A stretch of 64,000 nucleotides of DNA from Algibacter sp045066735 (GTDB lineage Bacteria; Bacteroidota; Bacteroidia; Flavobacteriales; Flavobacteriaceae): NCBI RefSeq assembly GCF_045066735.1, contig NZ_JBISHH010000007.1:276787-340786 (forward strand), written 5' to 3'. Numbering within the stretch: the stretch's first letter is position 1; every line of letters begins with the position of its first letter. Shown here piece by piece: positions 7,699 to 18,000 of the stretch. The notes under the pieces were generated by a model that was not told the origin of the DNA, did no database searches, and saw only the letters and a list, made by a program, of their open reading frames with translations. The position numbers were made by a program, and so were the translations under genes.

Positions 7699-8673
7699 AT
7701 GAGCTTTTTTAAAAAAATATTTTCGTCAGATAAAAAGGAAACCTTAGATAAAGGATTAGAAAAAACTAAATCTAGTTTTTTTGGAAAACTAAGCAAAGCG
7801 GTAGCCGGAAAATCTAAAGTAGACGATGAGGTTCTTGATAACCTTGAAGAAGTTTTAGTTTCTAGTGACGTTGGTGTAAATACTACGCTTAAAGTTATAG
7901 AACGTATTGAAGAGCGTGTTGCAAAAGATAAATATCTTGGTACCGACGAGCTTAATAAAATACTTCGTGAAGAAATTGCTGCTCTATTAAGCGAAACAAA
8001 TTCTGGAGAAGATACTGATTACACAATTCCTACGTTACCAAAACAAGAAAACGGTGCAAAAACACCTTATGTTTTAATGGTGGTAGGGGTTAACGGTGTT
8101 GGTAAAACTACAACTATAGGTAAGTTAGCTTATCAGTTTAAAAAACAAGGTTTGAAGGTGGTTTTAGGTGCGGCAGATACGTTTCGTGCGGCAGCCATAG
8201 ACCAATTACAAGTTTGGGCAGATCGTGTAGATGTACCAATGATTCGTCAGGAAATGGGAAGTGATCCTGCTTCTGTAGCGTTCGACGCATTAAAGTCTGG
8301 TGTTAATCAAGATGCCGATGTTATTATTATTGATACAGCTGGACGTCTACACAACAAAATAAACTTAATGAACGAGCTTACCAAGGTAAAGCGTGTTATG
8401 CAAAAAGTTGTTATAGATGCGCCTCATGATGTGCTTTTAGTATTAGATGGTTCTACAGGTCAAAATGCTTTTGAGCAAGCTAAGCAGTTTACAGCAGCTA
8501 CAGAGGTAACATCTTTAGCGGTTACAAAGCTAGATGGAACGGCTAAAGGCGGTGTTGTTATTGGTATTTCCGATCAATTTAAAATTCCTGTAAAATATAT
8601 TGGTGTTGGTGAAGGTATTGAAGATTTACAAGTGTTCAATAAATATGAATTTGTAGATTCTTTTTTCAAATAG
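7699..8673 (+). CDS. ftsY: Signal recognition particle receptor FtsY
   Basis: 324 residues. An N domain with a short basic start (S-F-F-K-K-I-F) and little of the long acidic A domain of enterics is followed by the SRP GTPase. Its motifs are G1 G-V-N-G-V-G-K-T-T-T (130-139), D-T-F-R-A-A-A near 160, G3 D-T-A-G-R near 215 and G4 T-K-L-D-G near 275. FtsY docks ribosome-SRP complexes at the inner membrane for insertion of membrane proteins. Convergent with the T9SS-sorted protein gene, only 3 bases apart. Confidence 0.96.
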   Translation: MSFFKKIFSSDKKETLDKGLEKTKSSFFGKLSKAVAGKSKVDDEVLDNLEEVLVSSDVGVNTTLKVIERIEERVAKDKYLGTDELNKILREEIAALLSETNSGEDTDYTIPTLPKQENGAKTPYVLMVVGVNGVGKTTTIGKLAYQFKKQGLKVVLGAADTFRAAAIDQLQVWADRVDVPMIRQEMGSDPASVAFDALKSGVNQDADVIIIDTAGRLHNKINLMNELTKVKRVMQKVVIDAPHDVLLVLDGSTGQNAFEQAKQFTAATEVTSLAVTKLDGTAKGGVVIGISDQFKIPVKYIGVGEGIEDLQVFNKYEFVDSFFK

Positions 8674-8676
8674 AAA

Positions 8677-10863
8677 TTATCTTTTTAGTGTAAAGTGTCC
8701 GGTGTAATTCTTGCCATCGGTACGTGTTACTACAAACCAATAATCTGAAGTTGGCATGTTTCTTCCATCATAACTTCCATCCCATGATGTGTTTTTATCT
8801 AAGGTTTTAAGTAGTTTTCCATATCTATCGTATATTTTTATGTCTAAAGTTTCTTCCGTTTCGGAATACTTAATAGACCATGTGTCATGAAATCCATCTC
8901 CATTTGGTGTAAAATACTTTGGAGCGTTTAATATGTAAACGTTTTCTGTAATAGTACCACAACCATTTTTATCTCTTACATAAATAGTGTATTCCCCTAT
9001 AGGTAATTTTGTAAATACATTATCATCTTGGTAGTTGGTGTCATCTAAAGAGAATTCATAATCTCCAAGACTTAAGTTGGATAAATTAATAGTTATTGAA
9101 TTGTTAGTGTCGGTCCAATCTTCAATTTCAATATTTTGAATAATGGCTTCGTTAGATAGTACGACTTCGAAATCTTTAGATGTAGAGCAAGTGTAGGTGG
9201 CGTAATCTTTAGTTACTGTTATGGAATAACTTCCAATATCTGCGGTTAAAATACTTATAGTTTGTGTTGTTTCTCCACTAGACCATAGGTAACTATCAAA
9301 GCCATTTCCTGCGTCTACCGTTATTTTATTATCGTCTTCACATATACCTATGAAATCAGGAATATCAATAATTGGCGTCGCTTGCAGCGAGATTGCTATT
9401 TCCGCTATTTGATAGCAATGATCTACGGAATCAATTCGAGCATAAATTACAGGATTATCTAAAGACCAATTATAACTAGTTGGCTCTAAAATATGTGTGT
9501 CTTCATAATAATTCTCCGCTCCCGATTGAGATGTGAAGAAATTGAAAATGCAATTACTACAGTTGGTTAACAGAAATTCGTAAGATGTAAAATCAATAAC
9601 TTCTTCATTATCATTTAAATTATCACAGACGACAACTGATATATTATTTAAAGCGATTGTAGGTTCTACTATGGTTACTAATATGGCAAATCGATCATCA
9701 CTTTCACAACCATTTATAGTTTCTTTTGCAGCGTAATAAGTAACTCCGTTGGTTAAACTTGTTTCCTCTGGTAAAATAATTCCTCCTATTTGTGCATCAT
9801 ACCAAGTAGCAGTTCCGCTAACTTCAATATTCGCTATAGTTGGGTTTTGTGTAGTACAAAATAACTGTTCGGCTTCACCGGTTAGGGCTTCTGGAGTTGC
9901 AATAATTTCTACTTCAAAATTATCTGAAGCAATTCTACAAAAAGCAGAGTTTATGTTACTGCCGTTGGCAACAGCTAATCTATATAGAAATAATCCAGAG
10001 GAGCTTGTGTCTGAAAATTGATAGTTTGGGGTGGTCTCTCCAACAATATCCGTCCAGGTATTACCAGTATCATTAGAAAACTGCCATTGATATTGTGGGT
10101 CGGTATATCCGGAAGAAACATTAGCTTGAAAAGTATAGTTTACACTTTCGTTTTGGCAAATAGATAAAGCTGTTGCAGCGTCGTTGTCAATAGAATTAAT
10201 TATAGTTGGGCCACAAGGTCTAAAGCTAATATCATCTAATGCAATATCGTTACCAGGATGTGCGCTAGGCGCAGAGTTTAAAATACTAATAACAACTTCC
10301 GCGTCAGCTCCCGATGTAAAAAAGAAGCCATATTGTAACCATGTTGGTGAAGATGTTTGGTTAATATCTCCTGTGCTATAAAACCCTAAAATATTACCAG
10401 AAGTGTCACTAATTCTGAAGGTTACATTCGGGCTATATTGATCCGTAAGTCCTGCGTTGGGGTTCAATAAATTTATTAACCATGCTGAAAATTCATAAGT
10501 AGTATTCGGGCAAAGCCCTGAAACTGTTTTAGTATAAAATACACCTTCATTTGCTATTACGGCGCTATTAATTACCATCATATAACCGTTTGAATTACCT
10601 GTATGATCGGTAGTTACGTGCCAGGCATTTCCTTTTAGGCCACTTGAAGAGTTTACTATGCTGTATTCACCTTCGTCAAGCTCACCACTAGCTCTATAAG
10701 TGAAAGCTGTAATAGCAGAACCTAATGCGCTTCCTCTATTTGATCCCGATCCGAAGTCGATTTCTACAATAGGGTCGCCTAAGCTACCTTCACATAATTG
10801 CGCGTGAGATTGGATGTAAATACAGAATATTGTAAGTAGAGAGAATATATGTTTCTTTTGCAA
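8677..10863 (-). CDS. Secreted surface protein with T9SS type-B sorting domain
   Basis: 728 residues with a signal peptide (I-F-S-L-L-T-I-F-C-I-Y-I-Q-S-H-A-Q). The N-terminal 200 residues resemble a jelly-roll or carbohydrate-binding-like module (N-T-T-Y-E-F-S-A-W, then D-D-I-S-F). Then come several Ig/PKD-like segments with spaced cysteines (about 205-600). The last 80 residues are the type-B (gliding-motility-associated) C-terminal domain: Y-F-T-P-N-G-D-G-F-H-D-T-W, K-I-Y-D-R-Y-G-K-L, W-D-G, and D-Y-W-F-V-V near the end. Type IX secretion recognises this domain to export and anchor proteins at the cell surface. No catalytic motif is recognised; adhesion is the likely role. Confidence 0.85.
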   Translation of the reverse strand: MQKKHIFSLLTIFCIYIQSHAQLCEGSLGDPIVEIDFGSGSNRGSALGSAITAFTYRASGELDEGEYSIVNSSSGLKGNAWHVTTDHTGNSNGYMMVINSAVIANEGVFYTKTVSGLCPNTTYEFSAWLINLLNPNAGLTDQYSPNVTFRISDTSGNILGFYSTGDINQTSSPTWLQYGFFFTSGADAEVVISILNSAPSAHPGNDIALDDISFRPCGPTIINSIDNDAATALSICQNESVNYTFQANVSSGYTDPQYQWQFSNDTGNTWTDIVGETTPNYQFSDTSSSGLFLYRLAVANGSNINSAFCRIASDNFEVEIIATPEALTGEAEQLFCTTQNPTIANIEVSGTATWYDAQIGGIILPEETSLTNGVTYYAAKETINGCESDDRFAILVTIVEPTIALNNISVVVCDNLNDNEEVIDFTSYEFLLTNCSNCIFNFFTSQSGAENYYEDTHILEPTSYNWSLDNPVIYARIDSVDHCYQIAEIAISLQATPIIDIPDFIGICEDDNKITVDAGNGFDSYLWSSGETTQTISILTADIGSYSITVTKDYATYTCSTSKDFEVVLSNEAIIQNIEIEDWTDTNNSITINLSNLSLGDYEFSLDDTNYQDDNVFTKLPIGEYTIYVRDKNGCGTITENVYILNAPKYFTPNGDGFHDTWSIKYSETEETLDIKIYDRYGKLLKTLDKNTSWDGSYDGRNMPTSDYWFVVTRTDGKNYTGHFTLKR

Positions 10864-11108
10864 AGTCTTTTCTTTAAACGAGTTTTTCAGCAGGAAGTAT
10901 TAATAACAAAGTTTTATTAATACTTTACTTTTTAATACGTTGATTTAGTAATAACGTTTAGATGTGTTTTAGAAGAAAAACTTGCGTTTGAAGTTTTAAT
11001 AGAGGCTTATGGATATTGTTAGTAAGTATTTGTCAATTGTATTAATCAGACTGTTTAGATAAATAACAGTGTTCGTTTTATTTTTAAGATGAAGAAGATA
11101 GGTAAAGC

Positions 11109-12188
11109 TTACTCAATTAAAGCATTGATTTTAGCCCATAACTCGTTATCAAAACTAGATAAGGCGAAATTTTCGCTATCGGCAGCGTTGCCCATTCTTA
11201 CAATTACTAGTTTTTTACTTGGTACAATATAAATTTTCTGATCGTTTTTACCTAAAGCGGCATACATATCATCAGGGGCATTCGGAACTAGTTTTCCATT
11301 AAACTCTAATTGACTTTGCGGTAAATGGTAGCTTGATTTTCCGTTAAGCCACCATAAATAGCCATAAGCCTCATTAATGTTTTGCGAGGTATTAATCGCT
11401 TCATTTAAAAAAGCTTCAGATATAATTTGTGTTTCACCCCATGTTCCGTTGGCATACATTAAAAGTCCAAAGCGTGCCATACTTCGTGTGTTGCTCCAAT
11501 AAACACTTAAATTATTGAGAGAAATCCATTGACCACTCATACCTATTTTATCCTTAAGGTTTTCACTGAAATAAGTGTCCCAATTTTGGCCGGTTGCTGC
11601 GGCGACTACATCTTGTGTTTTTACATACACATTGTGGTAGGCCCAACGCGAGTTTGCATCCGCTATATATTGTAGGTTTTCTGGAGTTACATTGTCTCCT
11701 AAACTATCGTCCAAACCAGAGCTCATAGATAGTAAGTTTTTAGTTGAAATTAGGTTCTCTTTTTCTAAAGTCAAACTCGTCCAGCCAATTCCTAAATAGT
11801 CAGATGCTTTAGTGTTTATATCTAAAAAACTTTGGTCTTGCGCTATTCCTGCAGTTGCTGCGGTCAACGTTTTTCCTGCACTTGCCCAGTACCAAGATTT
11901 TGTGCTGCTATGGTCGTTCATGTAGTGCTCAACTACAAGCTTACCATCATGTAAAATGATAAAGCTTTTACTGTTTTTTTCTTCTAAGTAATCGAGTAGT
12001 GGTTGTAGTTCGTTAGCGTTCCAGTTTGAATCGCTTATGGATTTTGTTTCCCAAACATCTGAACTTAAAGAAGGAAAATAAATGGGTTCAACAGTTGGGT
12101 TTTCTTCTATAATTAGATTGTTTTCAGAAGAACAATTCAAAATTAATAATACGAAAACTAGATTGATATGGCGTAAATACTTCATCAT
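11109..12188 (-). CDS. Serine hydrolase lipoprotein, beta-lactamase/class C fold
   Basis: 359 residues with a lipoprotein-type signal (V-F-V-L-L-I-L-N-C, Cys19). The serine beta-lactamase/DD-peptidase fold is shown by S-A-G-K (S103, K106), the nucleophile SxxK motif, and Y-H-N (184-186), the YxN motif. It probably acts as an esterase or peptidase in the periplasm or outer membrane rather than as a true beta-lactamase; the substrate is unknown. The KTG-like third motif is not obvious. The 245 bases between it and the T9SS gene show only AT-rich DNA. Confidence 0.83.
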   Translation of the reverse strand: MMKYLRHINLVFVLLILNCSSENNLIIEENPTVEPIYFPSLSSDVWETKSISDSNWNANELQPLLDYLEEKNSKSFIILHDGKLVVEHYMNDHSSTKSWYWASAGKTLTAATAGIAQDQSFLDINTKASDYLGIGWTSLTLEKENLISTKNLLSMSSGLDDSLGDNVTPENLQYIADANSRWAYHNVYVKTQDVVAAATGQNWDTYFSENLKDKIGMSGQWISLNNLSVYWSNTRSMARFGLLMYANGTWGETQIISEAFLNEAINTSQNINEAYGYLWWLNGKSSYHLPQSQLEFNGKLVPNAPDDMYAALGKNDQKIYIVPSKKLVIVRMGNAADSENFALSSFDNELWAKINALIE

Positions 12189-12290
12189 AGTAAATTTAAT
12201 AATTTAGACTGTAAAACGGACTATTGGTTTAATCTAAATTTCTAATGGTGTTATTCTTCAATCATTCCTAGTAAATCAATCCGCATTGCG

Positions 12291-12298
12291 TATCTTTG
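12291..12298 (+). promoter_or_regulatory. -7 promoter element that fixes the rimO start
   Basis: TATCTTTG fits TAnnTTTG. It lies inside the longest possible rimO reading frame (TTG at 12286), so translation must begin downstream, at the ATG at 12316. Confidence 0.6.
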
Positions 12299-12315
12299 CA
12301 CACTTAATTTTTGGT

Positions 12316-13620
12316 ATGAGAACAAAGACACTTAAAAAGAACAAAATCAACGTAGTAACACTAGGCTGTAGTAAAAATGTTTACGATAGCGAAGTGCTTA
12401 TGGGGCAACTTAAAGCCAGCGGAAAAGATGTTGTACATGAAGAAGAAGGTAATATTGTGGTTATAAACACCTGCGGTTTTATCAATAATGCGAAGGAAGA
12501 AAGTGTAAATACTATTCTTGAATACGTACAGAAAAAAAACGATGGTGATGTAGATAAAGTCTTTGTTACCGGTTGTTTAAGTGAACGTTATAAGCCAGAT
12601 TTGATAAAAGAAATCCCTAATGTGGATGAGTATTTTGGAACTACTGAGTTGCCAGGGTTACTAAAAGCTTTGGGTGCCGATTACCGACACGAATTAATTG
12701 GTGAGCGTTTAACAACAACGCCAAAAAACTATGCTTACTTAAAAATTGCAGAAGGTTGCGATAGACCATGTTCTTTTTGTGCCATTCCTTTAATGCGCGG
12801 GAAACATAAAAGTACACCTATTGAAGATTTGGTTACCGAATCGGAAAAACTAGCAGCTAAAGGCGTTAAAGAATTGATATTAATTGCCCAAGATTTAACA
12901 TATTACGGACTTGATATTTATAAAAAACGAAACTTAGCAGAGCTATTAGAGGCTTTAGTAAAAGTAGAAGGTATCGAGTGGATCCGTTTACATTACGCAT
13001 TTCCAACAGGCTTTCCTTTAGATGTTTTAGATGTTATGAAACGCGAATCTAAAGTTTGTAATTATCTAGATATTCCTTTACAGCATATTTCAGACTCTGT
13101 TTTAAAAAGTATGCGTCGTGGTACTAATAAAGCGAAAACAACAAAATTAATTAGTCAGTTTAGAGAAGCTGTGCCAGAAATGACAATTAGAACAACGCTA
13201 ATTGTTGGATATCCTGGTGAAACAGAAGAGAATTTTCAAGAGTTAAAACAATGGGTTAGCGATATGCGTTTTGAGCGTTTAGGTTGTTTTACTTATTCTC
13301 ATGAAGAAAATACACATGCTTATACTCTAGAGGACGATGTGCCAGAAGAGGTTAAAGTTGATAGAGCAAACCAAATTATGGAAATTCAATCTCAAATTTC
13401 TTGGGAATTGAATCAATATAAAATAGGGGAGACTTTTAAAGTGGTTATCGATAGAAAAGAAGGTAATTATTTTGTTGGTCGTACTGAGTTTGATTCTCCA
13501 GATGTAGATAACGAAGTATTAATCGATGCCTCTAAATGTTATTTGAAAACAGGTGAATTTGCTACTGTAAAAGTAACAGAGGCAGAAGATTTTGATTTAT
13601 ATGCTGAAGTAGTTCTTTAG
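12316..13620 (+). CDS. rimO: Ribosomal protein S12 methylthiotransferase RimO
   Basis: 434 residues from the ATG at 12316. RimO adds a methylthio group to an aspartate of ribosomal protein S12. The N-terminal domain carries C18, C53 and C87 for the auxiliary [4Fe-4S] cluster, and the radical-SAM core has C148, C152 and C155 (E-G-C-D-R-P-C-S-F-C). A TRAM domain closes the protein. V-T-L-G-C-S-K-N-V-Y-D-S-E distinguishes RimO from the tRNA enzyme MiaB. The start 10 codons upstream is rejected because a promoter -7 box lies inside it. The M23 peptidase gene follows after 18 bases. Confidence 0.95.
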   Translation: MRTKTLKKNKINVVTLGCSKNVYDSEVLMGQLKASGKDVVHEEEGNIVVINTCGFINNAKEESVNTILEYVQKKNDGDVDKVFVTGCLSERYKPDLIKEIPNVDEYFGTTELPGLLKALGADYRHELIGERLTTTPKNYAYLKIAEGCDRPCSFCAIPLMRGKHKSTPIEDLVTESEKLAAKGVKELILIAQDLTYYGLDIYKKRNLAELLEALVKVEGIEWIRLHYAFPTGFPLDVLDVMKRESKVCNYLDIPLQHISDSVLKSMRRGTNKAKTTKLISQFREAVPEMTIRTTLIVGYPGETEENFQELKQWVSDMRFERLGCFTYSHEENTHAYTLEDDVPEEVKVDRANQIMEIQSQISWELNQYKIGETFKVVIDRKEGNYFVGRTEFDSPDVDNEVLIDASKCYLKTGEFATVKVTEAEDFDLYAEVVL

Positions 13621-13638
13621 CCTCTAAGTATTGGTACA

Positions 13639-14324
13639 ATGAAGGATATCAATTTTATGAAATTTCTGAGAGATTTATGTCCTGAAAGCATTTTTGTTTT
13701 AGATGCTAATATTCCGAAATCTAAATATGTACCAATAAGTTTATCTGAATCTAACGGAATTCTTAATGCTATAGATGTATCATCGTCTGACGTATTAGCC
13801 CATTTTGTAAACACCCATATTAAAAAACATAATGGCGAAGTAGCTTATGGCGGTTATTTAGAGGTGAGAAACATTTATAAGCGTAGTACGCATTTTAGCA
13901 GTCAAGCTGAAGAAGAACGTAATATCCACTTAGGCGTCGATTTATGGAGTCCCATTGGAACGTCGATTTATACACCGTTTGATTCCGTAGTGCATAGCTT
14001 TAACAATAATGAGAACTTTGGCGATTACGGACCAACCATTATATTAAAGCATACTTTACAAAATGTTGAATTTTATACTCTTTACGGACATTTAAGTTTG
14101 GCATCCATAGATAATCTTGAAGTTGGACAAAGCTTTAAGCGAGCTGATAAAATTGCTGAGTTAGGGGGGCTTCTGTAAATGGTGATTATCCTCCGCATTT
14201 ACATTTTCAGATTATTAGAGATATTCAAGATTGTTCAGGGGATTACCCAGGAGTTTGCTCTAATAAAGATTTGGCGTTTTATGAGAGTAATTGTCCGGAC
14301 CCAATGTTGATACTAAATATATAG
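13639..14324 (+). pseudogene. M23 family metallopeptidase, frameshifted at a G run
   Basis: The first frame runs 13639-14178 and ends just after a run of six G (14164-14169). Reading one base back from there continues in another frame to a stop at 14322-14324 and supplies the expected rest of the peptidase. H97 and D101 (N-I-H-L-G-V-D-L-W) are the first zinc ligands. The H-L-H motif that completes the zinc site (P-P-H-L-H-F) lies only in the second frame. So the gene as read makes a 179-residue protein without a full active site. A missing G in the assembly, a real mutation, or slippage at the G run are all possible. LytM-type M23 enzymes cut peptidoglycan cross-links. Confidence 0.8.
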
Positions 14325-14343
14325 CCTGCCAAATCATAGCATA

Positions 14344-14763
14344 TTAATCCACAAAATTCTCGCGTAAAAGTGTTGCCACTTCGGGTAGATGTGTAATTAA
14401 CTCCTCAATCACTTCAGGGTCGGTTAAATCCGTTCTAAAACCGGGGAGCATGCTTAGTTCTGCATCGTCAAAGTTTGCACAGCCCATGGCCCAATTAGTA
14501 AAAAGACGTTCTTTTACAGAACTATCATGAATAATTTTTAAGTCTTTATGTCGTGGGTCTCTTCGTAAACGCACTAAAAGATCGTCTATCATTTCAGGTT
14601 GGCCTTCAATTATTTGAAGAAAATAGCCATGTTTATGCATTAAAACACCACTAATATTATCAATTGAATTAAAACCACGAGAATCATGAAGTAGGTCTAG
14701 TAATTGTCGTTTATTGAATAGCTCTACGGCCTGGCTAGAGTAAATAAGGCGGCGAAGTATCAT
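14344..14763 (-). CDS. BLUF domain blue-light photoreceptor
   Basis: 139 residues, a stand-alone BLUF domain that binds FAD and senses blue light. R-L-I-Y-S-S gives Y8, F-N-S gives N32 and F-L-Q-I-I-E-G gives Q50, the three residues of the BLUF photocycle. W91 and M93 (N-W-A-M-G) fill the semi-conserved positions near the flavin. D-P-R-H-K-D is the family's usual helix motif. No output domain is present, so it must act through a partner, as short BLUF proteins do. Two copies of a 14-bp repeat lie upstream (14794-14839). Confidence 0.9.
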   Translation of the reverse strand: MILRRLIYSSQAVELFNKRQLLDLLHDSRGFNSIDNISGVLMHKHGYFLQIIEGQPEMIDDLLVRLRRDPRHKDLKIIHDSSVKERLFTNWAMGCANFDDAELSMLPGFRTDLTDPEVIEELITHLPEVATLLRENFVD

Positions 14764-14793
14764 ATTCTTTGTTATATGAAGTTATTAATCTAT

Positions 14794-14839
14794 AAACTAC
14801 ATATATAATTTCGTTTAGGGCACGCAAACTACATATATA
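14794..14839. promoter_or_regulatory. Direct-repeat pair upstream of the BLUF gene
   Basis: AAACTACATATATA occurs at 14794-14807 and again at 14826-14839, with a period of 32 bp (about three helix turns). It lies 31-76 bases upstream of the BLUF start codon and may be an operator. No good -7 box was found between the repeats and the gene. Confidence 0.4.
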
Positions 14840-14972
14840 CAAATTTATGCTTTTTTTCTTACAATGTCAAGATAGAATTTTATTTTTATAAGAAAGGTTC
14901 TAGGTCGTTAATTTATCAGTTTTCTTTAATTTTTAGATAGTTAGTGGGTTTAATTATATAATTAAAACAAAA

Positions 14973-15000
14973 AAATCCCAACAGGAAACTGTTGGGATTT
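14973..15000 (-). terminator. Intrinsic terminator of secA
   Basis: A 12-bp perfect stem (AAATCCCAACAG and complement) around a four-base loop, with a T-rich tail on the minus strand (14964-14972 reversed). It lies 38 bases after the secA stop. Confidence 0.88.
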
Positions 15001-15037
15001 TAATATAATAAGCTTTCTTTTTTAAAAGGAATTGAAA

Positions 15038-18000
15038 TTATTCTTCAACAATAACCCATTCGCCTTTGGCTAATAAAGGTTCAGCCTGTTTAAACTTCAC
15101 TGTTTTATTTTCACCGTTCATTACGTTTTTTATAGTAACACGATCGTTTCTACCAATTTTTGGTTGATCACGTACTATGGTTTCCGTAACCTGCTGTTGT
15201 TGCGATTGCGTATTTCCGGCAGCTCTACTTTGTGCAGAACGTTCGTCTAAGTTAGGGATTTCCTCTTTTTGAGTATTTAAGTTTTCTTGTTTTCTATCTT
15301 GTGCTTCTTGAATAGTATTTTGTGTTTCCTGAGGTAATTCACCTTTAAATAAGAATGAAATTACGTCTTTATTCACTTCATCAATCATGGCTTTAAACAA
15401 TTCAAAAGCTTCGAACTTATAGATAAGTAATGGATCTTTTTGTTCGTGCACTGCTAATTGTACCGATTGCTTAAGTTCGTCCATTTTGCGTAAATGCGTT
15501 TTCCAAGCATCATCAATAATGGCTAAAGTAATGTTCTTCTCGAAATCGGTAATTAATTGTTTTCCTTGTGTTTCGTATGCTTTTTCTAAATCGGTAACAA
15601 CATTTAATGTTTTAATACCATCTGTAAAAGGCACTACAATACGCTTAAATTTATCGCCTTGAGTTTCGAATACGTTTTTAATAACAGGGAATGCACTTTC
15701 TGCATTACGCATCATTTTTTCTTTGTAATTCTCAAATGCCGCTTTGTAAATTTGAGCAGTGATATCTTGAGCAGAAAGTTTTCCGAATTCAGCTTCGGTT
15801 ACAGGAGAGCTCATTGAGAAATAACGAATTAATTCAAATTCGAAATTCTTAAAGTCGTTAGCACCTTTATTTGTTTCTGTAATACCTTCCGATGTATCGA
15901 AAATCATGTTTGCTAAATCTACACGTAAACGTTCTCCAAATAATGCATGGTGACGACGTTTATAAACAACTTCACGTTGCGCGTTCATAACGTCATCATA
16001 TTCTAATAAACGCTTACGAACTCCAAATTGGTTTTCTTCAACTTTTTTCTGTGCACGCTCAATAGACTTAGAAATCATAGAATGTTGAATCACTTCACCT
16101 TCCTGTAATCCCATTTTATCCATCATTTTGGCAATACGCTCACTACCAAACAATCTCATTAAATTATCTTCTAGAGATACGTAAAACTGAGAACTTCCTG
16201 GATCTCCTTGACGACCAGCACGACCACGTAACTGCCTATCTACACGACGAGAATCGTGACGTTCTGTACCAACAATTGCTAAACCTCCAGCAGCTTTAAC
16301 TTCGGCAGATAATTTAATATCGGTACCACGACCAGCCATATTGGTTGCAATAGTTACTTGTCCAGATTTACCAGCCTGATCTACAATGTCAGCCTCTTTT
16401 TTATGTTGTTTCGCATTTAATACGTTGTGCGGTATTTTACGAATGCTAAGCATTTTGCCTAGTAATTCCGAAATCTCTACCGATGTTGTACCAATTAAAA
16501 CTGGACGTCCAGCTTCTGCTAATTTAGTAACATCATCAATAACGGCATTGTATTTTTCACGCTTCGTTTTATAAACTAAATCCTCTTTATCATCACGAGC
16601 AATAGGGCGGTTGGTTGGTATTTCTACAACATCCAATTTGTAAATTTCCCAAAACTCACCAGCTTCTGTAACTGCTGTACCCGTCATACCACTTAGTTTG
16701 CGGTACATTCTAAAGTAATTTTGTAGTGTTACCGTAGCAAAAGTTTGGGTAGCATCTTCAATTTTTACATTTTCTTTAGCTTCAATGGCTTGGTGTAACC
16801 CATCGGAGTAACGACGACCGTCCATAATACGACCTGTTTGCTCATCGACAATCATTACTTTATTTTCCATCACCACATATTGAGTGTCTTTTTCAAATAA
16901 AGCATAAGCTTTTAAAAGCTGATTTAAGGTATGTATACGCTCAGATTTTATACCAAAATCTTTATATAATTCTTCTTTTTGTTCAGCTTCGTCTTCTTTA
17001 GAAAGACCTTGACTTTCAATTTTAGCAATTTCAAGTCCAATTTCTGGTAAGATGAAGAAATCTGGGTTATCCTTTCCAGAAATATACTCAACACCTTTAT
17101 CCGTTAATTCAACTTGATTATTTTTCTCTTCAATTACATAGTACAATTCCTCATCAACCTTTGGCATTTCACGGTTGTTATCTGCCATGAAATAGTTTTC
17201 GGTTTTTTGTAATAATTGCTTGACACCTTCTTCAGATAAAAACTTAATAAGGGCTTTGTTTTTTGGGATACCACGGTAAACACGTAGTAATTTTAAACCA
17301 CCATCTTTAGTATCTCCATCTTTAATAAGTTTTTTAGCTTCTGCTAAAACGCCTGTTAAATACTTACGCTGTACGGTTACAATATCGTCAACCTTTGGCT
17401 TAAGCTCTGTAAATTCGTGACGCTCACCTTGTGGTATTGGACCAGAAATAATTAATGGCGTACGTGCATCATCAACTAAAACCGAATCCACCTCATCTAC
17501 AATGGCATAGTGGTGAGGGCGTTGCACTAAATCGTCTGGCGAATGTGCCATGTTATCACGTAAGTAATCGAAACCAAATTCGTTATTAGTACCATAAGTA
17601 ATATCGGCATTATAAGCCGCTTTACGTTCTGGCGAGTTTGGTTTAAAATAATCTATACAAGCAACGCTTAAACCATGGAACTCAAAAATAGGAGCCATCC
17701 ACGCGCTATCACGTTTTGCTAAGTAATCGTTCACCGTTACTAAATGCACACCTTTACCAGCAAGTGCATTTAAGTAAACAGGTAAGGTTGCAACTAATGT
17801 TTTACCTTCACCCGTTTGCATTTCTGCGATTTTACCTTGGTGCATAGCAATACCACCAATAAGTTGCACATCATAATGCACCATATCCCAAGTAATAGCT
17901 TTTCCTGCAGCATCCCAAGAGTTTGCCCAAGTCGCTTGGTCACCTTCTAGAGTAACATAAGCTTTATCGGCAGAAATAGATCTATCGAACTCGTTAGCTG

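Noticed and set aside
9749..10381. Plus-strand ORFs (9749-10021 and 10184-10381) opposite the T9SS-sorted protein
   Set aside because: Shadows of a clear long gene; no signals.
12286..12315. Upstream TTG start giving a longer RimO
   Set aside because: A promoter -7 box (TATCTTTG) lies within it, and the known N-terminus begins at 12316.
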